From UBA7887 sp964408735 (lineage in GTDB: Bacteria > Pseudomonadota > Alphaproteobacteria > UBA7887), in assembly GCA_964408735.1 (NCBI GenBank), contig CAYPAX010000128.1, positions 1 through 10,967 on the forward strand: 10,967 nucleotides of DNA, read 5' to 3'. The notes under the pieces are model-generated. The model was not told the DNA's origin and did not search any database. It saw only the letters and a program-made list of their open reading frames with translations. Of the stretch, positions 1 to 7,949 are shown in pieces; positions within the stretch are counted from its first letter, which is position 1; every line of letters starts with the position of its first letter. The position numbers and the translations under genes are program-made.

Positions 1-62
1 TTCATCGTCTGGGAGTGAGAATCAGCAAAGCCACTTAATCAACGGGCTGCTATACCGCCACC

Positions 63-1955
63 ATGGAAGGCGGCATGCATCGCATGGAGCTCGCCGAGCT
101 CGGCCTGTATGGCGGCACGGTCAAGGGCCTGGTGGTCGGCGACGGCTCGGGCGAAGGCCTCGGCATCGACGTGACCATGGACGTGAACGGCGTCGTGCTC
201 GACCGCCTCGCCGAGCTTCTGCAGGCGCCGATCGGCGGCATCGCGACGGGAACGCTCAGCGCCAAGGGCCGCGGCGTCAGCGCGCGCGAGCTGGTTTCCT
301 CGCTCGCCGCCAATGTCGATATGGCGCTCGCCGGCATGGATCCGGCCTCGCCCATGACGCCAGGCATATCCGAGCTGTCGCTGACGGCTGCGCTGGATGG
401 TCTCGAGGGCGCGCCGACGGCGAAAGCATCCACGGTCTATAACGGCGAGCCGATGACCGTGACAGCTATGCTGTCGCCGTTGCGCGAGGTGCTAGGTGCC
501 GACCGCTTTGATGCCGACCTGGCGCTGGTTTCGGCGCCTGTCAGTGCGGCATACAAGGGTGCCATTCAACAGCGCCCTGCCCCCGGTCTCGAGGGCGAGA
601 TGAGCGTCGACATAGGCTCGGTCGGCGCACTGGCGGCCTGGCTCGGCCAGCCGCTGCCCGAAGGACAGGCCGATCCGGGTCCGCTTAGCCTTGCCGCCAA
701 GCTCGCGACCGACGATGCGGGCGTGACCCTGGAAGAAGCCTCGGCCGAAGGTAATGCTTTTGCTGCGCGTGCTCAGGGTCGTTTCGAGACTGCTGGCGAG
801 GTGCCCAAGTTTACGGCGGCGCTGACCGTCGATCGCCTGGATCTCGATGCGTTGCTACCGCAACCGCCTACCGCCGATGGCAGTGCGCCGGCGGCGGAAG
901 GCGGCGCCGCTGCGCCTGCCGCGGCAAGCGACTGGAGCGACGACCCCATTGATGTCGCGGCCTTGCATGCGGCAGTGGCCGACATAACGCTGGAAGCGGC
1001 GAACGTCATCTATCAAGGCTTGACGATCGATGCCATGACTGCCGATGCCAAGCTCGAAGGCGGCGTGCTGAAGGCCGTGCTGCATAACCTGAGCACGGTC
1101 GGCGGCGCCATTACGGCCGGCGTCGATGTCGACGGCAGCGGCAATGGCGTGGCGCTGGCCTATGACGTCAATGCCGAAGGCCTGCAGGCGCTGCCACTGC
1201 TCAGCGCGCTGGCCGATTTCGATACCATCAGCGGCACCATGGCGATGCGCGCCCAGGGCCGCAGCCGGGGCGTCAGCGAGCGCGATATCGTCTCCGCCCT
1301 CAATGGCGATGGCGCCATCACCTTTACCAACGGCGCCATCGAGGGCATCGACATTCCGGGCACGATTCGCAGCGTCGGCAATTTTGGCGGCGATGAGGTG
1401 CAGGAGCGCCCGCGCACCGATTTCAGCGAGCTTTCCGGCACCTATACCATCACCGACGGCGTGGTCGACAATCGCGACTTGCGCATGCTGGCGCCGCTGG
1501 TGCGCATGGATGGCGCCGGCCTCGTGCCCATGCCGCCGCGAACCGTGGATTACGACGTGACGCTCAAGCTTGTGGCCAGCCTCGAAGGGCAGGGCGGTGA
1601 CGATGCCCTGGCCGGGGTGCCGATTCCGGTGGCGGTGACCGGGCCCTGGCACCAGCCGGGCTACGAGGTCAACTGGCAGAGTGTGTTCAACGAGATTGCG
1701 CTCGACCCTGCCAAGGTCGCGGCCTTGCCGGCAAACCTGGCCGAGACGGCGCTCGGGCTCGGCGTCGAGCTGCCGGTCGCCATTCTCGAAGGCGTCGGCG
1801 GTGGCGTCGGCGCGGTCCTGGAGGAGGTGCTGCCGGTCGGCGAAGGCGAGGGGCCGCTCAGCATCCTGGAAGAGGTGCTGCCGATACCGGCACCTGAGGT
1901 CGAATCCGAGGGTCTGCCGGATCCCGTCGGCGCCATCAGGGATCTCATGAACTAG
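63..1955 (+). CDS. AsmA-family protein, N-terminally shortened
   Basis: AsmA-family proteins are inner-membrane-anchored and periplasmic, related to bridge-like lipid-transfer proteins, and affect outer-membrane assembly or lipid homeostasis. The 630-residue product shows the AsmA C-terminal domain at about residues 300-510: alternating beta-strand sequence, GG...DGSG, GRSRGVSERDIVSALNGDG, a TNGAIEGIDI stretch, then VPIPVAVTGPW. A weaker copy of the same unit lies at residues 8-90 (LYGG, DGSG, GRGVSARELVSSL), with an Ala/Pro-rich linker near residues 268-290. No signal peptide or transmembrane anchor is present, although family members normally begin with one. An in-frame stop at 36-38 rules out extension within the window. 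ATG 63 has no Shine-Dalgarno; ATG 75 has GGAAGG four bases upstream and is a credible alternative start. The C-terminus is Gly/Leu-rich with a repeated LEEVLP. It abuts the next gene with no gap. The family call is sound; whether this copy is intact is doubtful, and it could be a decayed or truncated gene. Confidence 0.8.
   Translation: MEGGMHRMELAELGLYGGTVKGLVVGDGSGEGLGIDVTMDVNGVVLDRLAELLQAPIGGIATGTLSAKGRGVSARELVSSLAANVDMALAGMDPASPMTPGISELSLTAALDGLEGAPTAKASTVYNGEPMTVTAMLSPLREVLGADRFDADLALVSAPVSAAYKGAIQQRPAPGLEGEMSVDIGSVGALAAWLGQPLPEGQADPGPLSLAAKLATDDAGVTLEEASAEGNAFAARAQGRFETAGEVPKFTAALTVDRLDLDALLPQPPTADGSAPAAEGGAAAPAAASDWSDDPIDVAALHAAVADITLEAANVIYQGLTIDAMTADAKLEGGVLKAVLHNLSTVGGAITAGVDVDGSGNGVALAYDVNAEGLQALPLLSALADFDTISGTMAMRAQGRSRGVSERDIVSALNGDGAITFTNGAIEGIDIPGTIRSVGNFGGDEVQERPRTDFSELSGTYTITDGVVDNRDLRMLAPLVRMDGAGLVPMPPRTVDYDVTLKLVASLEGQGGDDALAGVPIPVAVTGPWHQPGYEVNWQSVFNEIALDPAKVAALPANLAETALGLGVELPVAILEGVGGGVGAVLEEVLPVGEGEGPLSILEEVLPIPAPEVESEGLPDPVGAIRDLMN
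1818..1883 (+). repeat. short direct repeat encoding LEEVLP twice
   Basis: Two 18-base copies starting at 1818 and 1866 differ at one base and are 48 bases (16 codons) apart, in frame inside the 3' end of the AsmA-like gene. They encode LEEVLP in a Gly/Glu/Pro-rich tail. This looks like a small internal duplication in a low-constraint C-terminal extension. No other role is evident. Confidence 0.5.
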
Positions 1956-3425
1956 ATGCGCCTCTTTCATGTATTTGCGGCCCTGACAGTGACCGCGGGC
2001 ATGGCGCGGGCGGAACCCGATGCCATGCTGCAGGGTCTTGCCGGCTGGACCGTCTTGCCGCTGCTGACCATAGGTGACGAGGTGGCGGGCTACCGGCCAC
2101 CGGGTATCCCGGATGGCATCGGCGCTTTAGCGGTCGATGCCGAGACCGTACGCGTCTTCGTCAATCACGAGCTTTGGCGCGATGCCGGCCCGACCTATGC
2201 CATCGGCGAGCTGGAAGTGGTTGGGGCGCGAATCAGTGCCTTTGATATCGACCGTGATACGCGGGAGGTGCGTGCGGCCGGGGTCGCCTATGATCGGGTT
2301 TATGACCGCATCAGCCGCATTGCCAGGACGGCGAGCCAGCTCAGCGAGCAGACGGAGATTCCCAATGCCGGTTTCAGCCGATTTTGCTCTGGCCAGGGCG
2401 TGCGCGCCGGCACCTTCGGCCTGGTCGACGACATCTACTTCGCCACGGAGGAAGTGAAGCAGGGCACGCATCGCTTCGGCGGCTCCGTCTGGGCGTTGGA
2501 TGTCGCCACGAGCGAGCTGTGGGCCGTGCCCGCCATGGGGCGCGGCGTGTGGGAGAACGTGACGCCGCTCGAGACGGGACACCCCGACACAGTGGCATTC
2601 CTGCTGGCAGACGATTTCGTCGAGGCGCCTTTGATTCTCTATGTTGGCGAGATTTCTCACGGCGACGCGAAGTTTCTCGATCGCAACGGCCTGGCCAATG
2701 GCCGCCTCTATGCGTGGGTGGCCGATGATGGCTCGCGGACGCCGGACGACTTTGCGGGCAATGGCGCCGTGCGTGCGGGGCGGTTTATGCCGCTTCCGCC
2801 CAGCCGGGCGTCGCGCCCGCGCAGGATGCGGGCCAAGGCGTCGGGGGCTTTCCTGTTTTCCAGGCCGGAGGATATCGCCACCGACCCGGCGAACGGGCAG
2901 CGCGCCGTGCTGGCCTCGACCGGTGGCAGCGCGTTCGCCGCAGACCGTTGGGGCACCACGTATCTTGTCGATGTAGCGTTTGGTGAGGACTGGTCGGCGA
3001 TCCCCGCCACGCTGACCATTCTTTACGATGGCGACGAGACGGCTGACCACGGCCTGCGCAATCCGGACAATTTGGATTGGGGCGACGACGGCATCATCAC
3101 CGTTCAGGAAGACCGGGCCGAGAAAGGCGGGCCGTTCGGCCGCACGTCGGGGCGCGAAGCGTCGATCTGGCGGCTCGACACTGAGACGGGCGAGACGGTG
3201 CGGATCGCCGAGATGAACCGCGCCGCCGTGCCCGATGATCCCAAGGCCGACGACATCGGCAATTGGGAATCCTCGGGCGTGCTCGACGTGACGGACCTCT
3301 TCGAGACCGCGCCCGGCGAGACTCTGCTATTGGCCACTGTCCAGGCGCATAGCCTGCGCGGTGGCAAAATTGAAGAGCACGACTTGGTGCAAGGCGGCCA
3401 GATCGTCTGGCTGTCGCGGCCTTAA
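1956..3425 (+). CDS. secreted PhoX/DUF839-like putative phosphatase
   Basis: The 489-residue product begins with a Sec-type signal peptide: Arg2, a hydrophobic core at residues 4-15, and a likely cleavage after ALA-type box ARA at 17-19. It is therefore probably periplasmic. The mature part resembles the PhoX-like (DUF839) beta-propeller proteins, with NHE at residues 70-72, RPED at 303-306, NPDNLDWGDDGIITVQED around 369-386, and WESSGVLDVTDLF around 437-449. Characterised PhoX enzymes are metal-dependent phosphomonoesterases. Here the fold family is seen from motifs, while phosphatase activity is an inference. PhoX proteins usually carry a Tat signal; this one has no twin-arginine motif. ATG 1956 directly follows the TAG of the AsmA-like gene (TAGATG), and the only SD-like bases (AGGGA, about 1938-1942) are far upstream, so reinitiation after the upstream gene is likely. 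The stop overlaps the stop of the convergent SDR gene. Confidence 0.75.
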   Translation: MRLFHVFAALTVTAGMARAEPDAMLQGLAGWTVLPLLTIGDEVAGYRPPGIPDGIGALAVDAETVRVFVNHELWRDAGPTYAIGELEVVGARISAFDIDRDTREVRAAGVAYDRVYDRISRIARTASQLSEQTEIPNAGFSRFCSGQGVRAGTFGLVDDIYFATEEVKQGTHRFGGSVWALDVATSELWAVPAMGRGVWENVTPLETGHPDTVAFLLADDFVEAPLILYVGEISHGDAKFLDRNGLANGRLYAWVADDGSRTPDDFAGNGAVRAGRFMPLPPSRASRPRRMRAKASGAFLFSRPEDIATDPANGQRAVLASTGGSAFAADRWGTTYLVDVAFGEDWSAIPATLTILYDGDETADHGLRNPDNLDWGDDGIITVQEDRAEKGGPFGRTSGREASIWRLDTETGETVRIAEMNRAAVPDDPKADDIGNWESSGVLDVTDLFETAPGETLLLATVQAHSLRGGKIEEHDLVQGGQIVWLSRP

Positions 3426-4318
3426 CGCGCGTAGCAGCCGCGTTCGATTTCTTCGATCACGCTCGGGCCGCTTGGCGACCAGCCGAGCTCCGTGCGGGCG
3501 CGTCTGCCGCGGACGCGGCTGTTCGAGCCCATGGTGTAGTTGGCGGCGCCGTCGCCCCATTCGGCGATGCCCTCTACGAGGGTCATGCTTTCGGTACGGC
3601 CGCCCTGGCCCAGGGTGCGGCTGATGGCTTCGCAGAGATCACGCATGCTCGCTTCGCCGTTCTCGGCGAAATAGAAGCTGCCCGTCGACGCCTGTTCGAG
3701 GACGAGGCGGTAGAGCTCGACGAGATCGGTAATGTGGACGTTCGACCAGATGTTGCCGCCGCTGCCGATATGGCGCGGCACGCCGCCATGCTTCTCGGCC
3801 AGGGTGAACAGCCAGGGCACCTGCATGCTGTGCTTGTTCAGCCCCAGGCCCTCGCCGTAGATCAGCGTCGGGCAGACGATGGCGGTGCGGATGCCGTCGT
3901 TGCCGGCGGCACGCACCATGTCATCGATGACCACGCGGTCGGCGCGGCCCGGGAGCGGCGTGATCGTGCTGCCTTCGTCATAGACCGCGTCGCCGGCCTC
4001 GCCGCTGGCCATGTCGCCGACGATGCTCGAGCCGCTGGTCTGGATGAGGGTCTTGCCGCTGCCCGCCAAGGCTTCGAGGAAAATCTCCACGACACCGCGG
4101 TGGCTGGCATTGGCGGCGTTGACCACCGCGTCCGCCTGCAACGCCGCCTCGCGCAACACGTCGCGGTCTTCGAGAGTGCCGATGACCGCCGGCATGCCAA
4201 GCGCATCGGCCTTGGCCTGGCTGCGCACCAGGCCGGTCACGCTATGGCCCGCTGCCGTCAAGTGGGCCGCAATGGAGCCGCCGATGAAGCCGGTTGCGCC
4301 GGTCAGGAAGACTTTCAT
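3422..4318 (-). CDS. atypical SDR / NAD(P)-dependent epimerase-like protein
   Basis: The 298-residue product has an N-terminal Rossmann nucleotide-binding motif (TGATGFIGG, residues 6-14), a TSGSS strand at 94-98, PTLIYGEG at 150-157 and VHITDL at 194-199. These place it among extended or atypical short-chain dehydrogenases annotated as NAD-dependent epimerase/dehydratase family. The YxxxK catalytic pair expected near residues 120-135 is absent: that region reads RADRVVIDDMV. It may therefore be an atypical SDR with altered chemistry or a nucleotide-binding role. Its ATG overlaps the TGA of the dihydrolipoamide dehydrogenase gene (ATGA, 4315-4318), with a purine-rich stretch just upstream, so it is the last cistron of the 2-oxoacid dehydrogenase operon. 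Its TAA shares TTAA (3422-3425) with the convergent phosphatase-like gene. Substrate unknown. Confidence 0.85.
   Translation of the reverse strand: MKVFLTGATGFIGGSIAAHLTAAGHSVTGLVRSQAKADALGMPAVIGTLEDRDVLREAALQADAVVNAANASHRGVVEIFLEALAGSGKTLIQTSGSSIVGDMASGEAGDAVYDEGSTITPLPGRADRVVIDDMVRAAGNDGIRTAIVCPTLIYGEGLGLNKHSMQVPWLFTLAEKHGGVPRHIGSGGNIWSNVHITDLVELYRLVLEQASTGSFYFAENGEASMRDLCEAISRTLGQGGRTESMTLVEGIAEWGDGAANYTMGSNSRVRGRRARTELGWSPSGPSVIEEIERGCYAR
3424..3444. terminator. possible weak hairpin at convergent gene ends
   Basis: AACGCG (3424-3429) and CGCGTT (3439-3444) form a 6-bp stem with a 9-base loop, starting on the shared stop codons. Only an interrupted T-run (ATTTCTT, 3447-3453) follows on the + strand. 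It might help end transcripts from the left, but it lies inside SDR coding sequence and the pairing could be chance. Confidence 0.2.
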
Positions 4319-5751
4319 GCTGTGCTCTTCTTTCGCTTCTTGGGCGCACTGATGTGGATGGGGCGGCCAAGGGCGACGTGGGCTGCTTCGGCGACCTGTT
4401 CGCTCAGGGTCGGGTGCGGGTGGATGGTCAGCGCCAGGTCTTCGAGGCTCGCGCCCATCTCGACCGCAAGCGTGCCCTCGGCGATCAGCTCCGAGGCGTG
4501 CGGGCCGACGATGTGCACGCCGAGCACGCGCTCATCGGCCTTGTCGGCGATGATCTCGACGAAGCCTTCGCCGGCATTGATGGTACGGCCGCGGCCCGAG
4601 GCTGCCAGCGGGAAGCGTGCCGCCAGCGGATCCATTCCCTCGGCCTTGGCCTCGGTCTCGCTCAAGCCCACGGTGGCGATCTCCGGGTCGGAGAATACCA
4701 CCGCCGGCACGCTGGTCGCGACGAAGGCCGTGTTGCGCCCGCAAAGCGCCTCCGCCGCCACTTGCGCCTCGGCAGTTGCTTTGTGGGCCAAAGCGCGGCC
4801 CGGCGTGATGTCGCCGATGGCGGCGATATGCGGCGCCACGCGGCGGTCCTCGGCGACGGCCAGCAGGCCGGCGTCGTCCGTCTGCAGGTCGGCCACATTG
4901 AGGCCCAGGTCGTCAGTATTGGGCCGGCGGCCGACAGCGACCACCACGACCTCGGCGGAGATCTTGCTCTCGCCCCTATCGTCCGAGACGGCGAGCTTGC
5001 CGCGCGAATGGCCGAGCGCCCGTGTGCCGAGCTTCACGTCGATGCCGAGCGCCTTGAGGCGCCGTGATACAGGGCGTGTCAGATGCGCGTCCATGGTGGG
5101 CAGGACACGGCTCTCCGCCTCGATAATGGTAACCGTGGCGCCGAGCTTGGCAAAGGCGGTGCCGATCTCCAGGCCGATATAGCCGCCGCCGATCACGGCC
5201 ATGGTCTTGGGTACCCGGTCGAGCGTGAGCGCACCGGTCGAATTGAGGATCGTCTTATCGTTGGTGGGCAGATCGCCGAGCGTCACGGGGCGCGAGCCCG
5301 TGGCCAGCACCAGGTCCTCGAAGCGCACGAAACGGGGCTGGCCGTCATCCGCCGCGATGACGCCTGTCTTGGCGCCGGTGAAGTGGAAGTCGCCTTTGGC
5401 GATCTCCGCGCCGGCCTGTTTGAGCAGGCGGCGCACGCCATCCGTCAGCCCCGCGACGACCCCGCCTTTCCAGGCCTGGATGCGCGGCATGTCGACGGCG
5501 TTTAGCGTGGCATCGATTCCCATATCCGCAGCATCGCGCGTGCGCTGCGCCAGCTCCGCGGCCTCGATCAGTGCCTTGGAAGGAATGCAGCCGACACGCA
5601 GGCAAACGCCGCCGACGCCGTCGGCGCCGTCGCGGTCGATCAATGTCACCTTGCGGCCGAGCTGGGCCGCGCGTAGCGCTGCCGCATAGCCGCCGGGGCC
5701 GGCACCGACGACGGCGAAGTCGAGCGGGTCCTCGATCTGGCCGACGACCAT
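4315..5751 (-). CDS. lpdA: dihydrolipoamide dehydrogenase (E3)
   Basis: This flavoprotein disulfide reductase re-oxidises the dihydrolipoyl arm of the 2-oxoacid dehydrogenase complex and passes electrons through FAD to NAD+. The 478-residue product has normal family length. It shows the FAD motif GAGPGGY (16-22), redox cysteines C50 and C55 in GGVCLRVGCIPSK, the NAD motif GGGYIGLE (188-195), a second FAD contact near AIGDIT (321-326), and the catalytic C-terminal HPHPTLSE with H446 and E451. The redox motif differs from the common GGTCLNVGCIPSK at two positions (V for T, R for N). The C-terminus ends in a basic KKRKKSTA tail. No N-terminal lipoyl domain is fused. ATG at 5749-5751 overlaps the E2 stop by one base (TGATG) and lacks a clear SD, so translation is probably coupled to E2. 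Function is secure; the partner 2-oxoacid is set by E1/E2. Confidence 0.96.
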   Translation of the reverse strand: MVVGQIEDPLDFAVVGAGPGGYAAALRAAQLGRKVTLIDRDGADGVGGVCLRVGCIPSKALIEAAELAQRTRDAADMGIDATLNAVDMPRIQAWKGGVVAGLTDGVRRLLKQAGAEIAKGDFHFTGAKTGVIAADDGQPRFVRFEDLVLATGSRPVTLGDLPTNDKTILNSTGALTLDRVPKTMAVIGGGYIGLEIGTAFAKLGATVTIIEAESRVLPTMDAHLTRPVSRRLKALGIDVKLGTRALGHSRGKLAVSDDRGESKISAEVVVVAVGRRPNTDDLGLNVADLQTDDAGLLAVAEDRRVAPHIAAIGDITPGRALAHKATAEAQVAAEALCGRNTAFVATSVPAVVFSDPEIATVGLSETEAKAEGMDPLAARFPLAASGRGRTINAGEGFVEIIADKADERVLGVHIVGPHASELIAEGTLAVEMGASLEDLALTIHPHPTLSEQVAEAAHVALGRPIHISAPKKRKKSTA

Positions 5752-6968
5752 CAGGCTTGGCCGAGCAGGCGCACGGGGTTGGCAAGAGTGGCGGCGATGG
5801 CGGCACTGAAGGCGCCGAGATGCTCGCCGTCATTCAGCCGGTGGTCGCAGGACACCACGAGGGTGAGATTGGGGCGCACGGCCGGCACGCCGTCCACGGG
5901 CACCACAACGTCGCGGATGGCGCCGAAGCCGGCGATCGCCACCTCGGGCGGGCGGATGATCGGCGTGCCGAAAGTGCCGCCGTAGCTGCCATAGTTGGAG
6001 ATTGTGAAGGTGCCGCCCTGAAGCTGCGCGACGGTCACCTTGCGTGCCCGTGCCGCCTCGGCCAGGGCTTCGATGTCGCGGGCGATGTCGACCACCGACT
6101 TGCGGTCGGCGTCGTGCACCACGGGCACGATCAGCCCGTCGGGCGTGGCCGTGGCGATACCCACATTGTAGCGGTGGCGGTAGACGATTTCCTGGCGTTC
6201 CATATCTAGGCTGGCATTGAAGGCGGGAAAGCGCTTCAGGGCACCGACGCAGGCTTTGACGAAGAGCGGCAGGTAGCTGAGCTTGATGCCGTCCGCCGCC
6301 AGCTCCTCGTTCAGCGCCGCGCGGGCGGCGACGAGGTTGGTCGCGTCGACCTCGTGCGTCGTGAGGATATGCGGGATGTCGCGCCATGCCGTTGCCATCG
6401 AGTTGGCGATCTGGCGGCGCAGGCCGCGCAAGGGCTCGACACGATCCTCGCCGGACGGTGGAGCAATGACGGGGGCGGCAGGCGCGGGTGCTGGCGCCGC
6501 AGGTGCCGGGGCGCCGCCTTCCGCTGCCCGCTGCACGTCGTCTCGCGTGATACGACCATTGGGCCCGCTGCCGACGATATCGCCGAGGCTGACACCAAGC
6601 TCGGCGGCGAGTTTGCGCGTGGCGGGGCTGGCCAGGGGACGCTTGCCCGCGTCAATTTGCGCAGGCGCTGCTGCTGGCTTGGGCGCTTCCGTCCTAGGTG
6701 CCTCCGGCTCAGGTTTGGGAGCCGCCCCTTCGGTCTCGATCACCGCCAGCATGGCACCGACTGGCACCATGTCGCCGGGACTGCCGCCGAGAGATTTCAT
6801 GACCCCGGCGACCGGTGCAGGAATCTCGACCACCGCCTTGTCGGTCTGCACATCGACGATGATCTGGTCTGCCGCCACCGTGTCGCCGGGCGAGACATGC
6901 CAATGCACGATCTCGCCCTCGCTCAGTCCCTCGCCCACATCGGGCAGGTTGTAGGTGAAATCGCTCAT
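5751..6968 (-). CDS. 2-oxoacid dehydrogenase E2, dihydrolipoamide acyltransferase
   Basis: E2 is the core of the complex: its lipoyl arm takes the acyl group from E1 and transfers it to CoA. Domains in order are one lipoyl domain (1-80, lipoylated Lys44 in QTDKAVVEIP), a Pro/Ala/Glu linker (81-105), a peripheral-subunit-binding domain (111-148, ASPATRKLAAELGV...), a second Pro/Ala linker (152-172), and the acyltransferase domain (175-405) with catalytic H376 and D380 in DHRLNDG. The single lipoyl domain and GSYGGTFGTPIIRPPEVAI near residues 327-345 look more like branched-chain-type or Gram-positive-type E2 than the multi-lipoyl enterobacterial AceF. Substrate remains unproven; acetyl or branched acyl are both possible. 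ATG overlaps the E1-beta stop (ATGA, 6965-6968), with GAGGTGAT about 11 bases upstream as a possible SD. Confidence 0.95.
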   Translation of the reverse strand: MSDFTYNLPDVGEGLSEGEIVHWHVSPGDTVAADQIIVDVQTDKAVVEIPAPVAGVMKSLGGSPGDMVPVGAMLAVIETEGAAPKPEPEAPRTEAPKPAAAPAQIDAGKRPLASPATRKLAAELGVSLGDIVGSGPNGRITRDDVQRAAEGGAPAPAAPAPAPAAPVIAPPSGEDRVEPLRGLRRQIANSMATAWRDIPHILTTHEVDATNLVAARAALNEELAADGIKLSYLPLFVKACVGALKRFPAFNASLDMERQEIVYRHRYNVGIATATPDGLIVPVVHDADRKSVVDIARDIEALAEAARARKVTVAQLQGGTFTISNYGSYGGTFGTPIIRPPEVAIAGFGAIRDVVVPVDGVPAVRPNLTLVVSCDHRLNDGEHLGAFSAAIAATLANPVRLLGQA

Positions 6969-7945
6969 TGGTCGGCCATCACCTCTTCGATTACGGAGAG
7001 CACCCGGTCCGCATTGGGAATGAAATGATCCTCGATGCCCGGCATGGGGTAGGGCGTATCGGGTGCGGTGACGCGGCGCATCGGCGCTTCCAGGGAATAG
7101 AAGGCCTGCTCCTGTAGCAGGGTAAGCACTTCGGCGCCGAAGCCTGCCGTGGCCTGGGCTTCGTGCACGACGACGCAGCGCCCGGTGCGCTCGACCGCCG
7201 CCACGATGCCTTCCTCGTCGAGTGGCACCAGGGTGCGCAGATCGACGACATGGGCGCTAATGGCTTTCTCCGCCGCCAATTCCGCCGCCTTTTCGGCAAC
7301 GGGAACGGCCGCGCTCCAGGCGATGAGCGTGATGTCGCTGCCCTCGCGCAGTGTTGCCAGTTCACCGAACGGGATGGTGTATTCCTCGAGCGGAACCTCG
7401 CCGGTGATCAGCCGATAGCCGCGCAACGGTTCCAGAAACAGCACCGGATCGTCGTCGCGGATCGCCTGTGCAAGGAGGCCCTTGGCATCATAGGGGTTGG
7501 CGGGCATCACCACTTTGAGGCCCGAGGACTGGGCGAAGGTTTGCTCCATGGAGTCGCTGTGGAACTCCGGCGTACGCACGCAGCCGCCGAATGGCGAGCG
7601 AATGGTGATCGGCACGTTCTGGCTCGAGCGCGTGCGGAAGCGGACGCGCGATATCTGCTGGTTGATCTGGTGGAAGCATTGCTGGGTGAAGCCGAGGAAC
7701 TGGATCTCGACCACCGGGCGCCAGCCGGTCAGCGCCAGGCCGAGGGCCGAGCCGGCAATGACGCTTTCGGCAAGCGGCGTGTCGACCACGCGCCTCGAGC
7801 TGTAAAGCTGCTGTAGGCCGTCGGTGACACGGAAGACCCCACCGAGATGGCCGACGTCCTCGCCCATCAGCATGACGCTCTCGTCGCGCCCCATCTCCTG
7901 CTTGAGGCCTTCTCGGATAGCCTCGACCATGTTCATCTTTGTCAT
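6965..7945 (-). CDS. 2-oxoacid dehydrogenase E1 component, beta subunit
   Basis: This 326-residue subunit pairs with E1-alpha as an alpha2beta2 thiamine-diphosphate enzyme that decarboxylates the 2-oxoacid and reductively acylates E2. Seen: LMGEDVGHLGGVFRVTDGL near residues 26-44, DTPLAE with E60 as the glutamate expected to activate TPP, HSDSMEQTF (129-137), DDDPVLFLEPLRGYR near 154-168, and the C-terminal transketolase-like domain with VDLRTLVPLD (224-233) and HEAQATAGFGAEV (251-263). The frame is open 60 codons further upstream to 8125, but that extension lies inside the E1-alpha gene and is not family-like. ATG 7945 fits the family N-terminus and has GGAGG nine bases upstream. A 4-base gap separates it from E1-alpha; it overlaps E2 by four bases. 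Confidence 0.95.
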   Translation of the reverse strand: MTKMNMVEAIREGLKQEMGRDESVMLMGEDVGHLGGVFRVTDGLQQLYSSRRVVDTPLAESVIAGSALGLALTGWRPVVEIQFLGFTQQCFHQINQQISRVRFRTRSSQNVPITIRSPFGGCVRTPEFHSDSMEQTFAQSSGLKVVMPANPYDAKGLLAQAIRDDDPVLFLEPLRGYRLITGEVPLEEYTIPFGELATLREGSDITLIAWSAAVPVAEKAAELAAEKAISAHVVDLRTLVPLDEEGIVAAVERTGRCVVVHEAQATAGFGAEVLTLLQEQAFYSLEAPMRRVTAPDTPYPMPGIEDHFIPNADRVLSVIEEVMADQ

Positions 7946-7949
7946 GGCG

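Noticed and set aside
57..66. Perfect eukaryotic Kozak-like GCCACCATGG around ATG 63
   Set aside because: All genes here are bacterial, with SD sites and overlapping cistrons. The match is treated as chance, though it adds to the odd look of the first 70 bases.
855..1970. 371-codon minus-strand open frame opposite the AsmA-like gene
   Set aside because: His/Arg/Asp-rich low-complexity translation without family motifs. It is a mirror of the GC-biased codons on the coding strand.
3734..5182. 482-codon open frame on the + strand opposite the SDR and E3 genes
   Set aside because: Arg/Ala/Ser-rich product with no recognisable motif. It is antisense to two well-supported genes, and GC-rich coding DNA routinely leaves such open frames.
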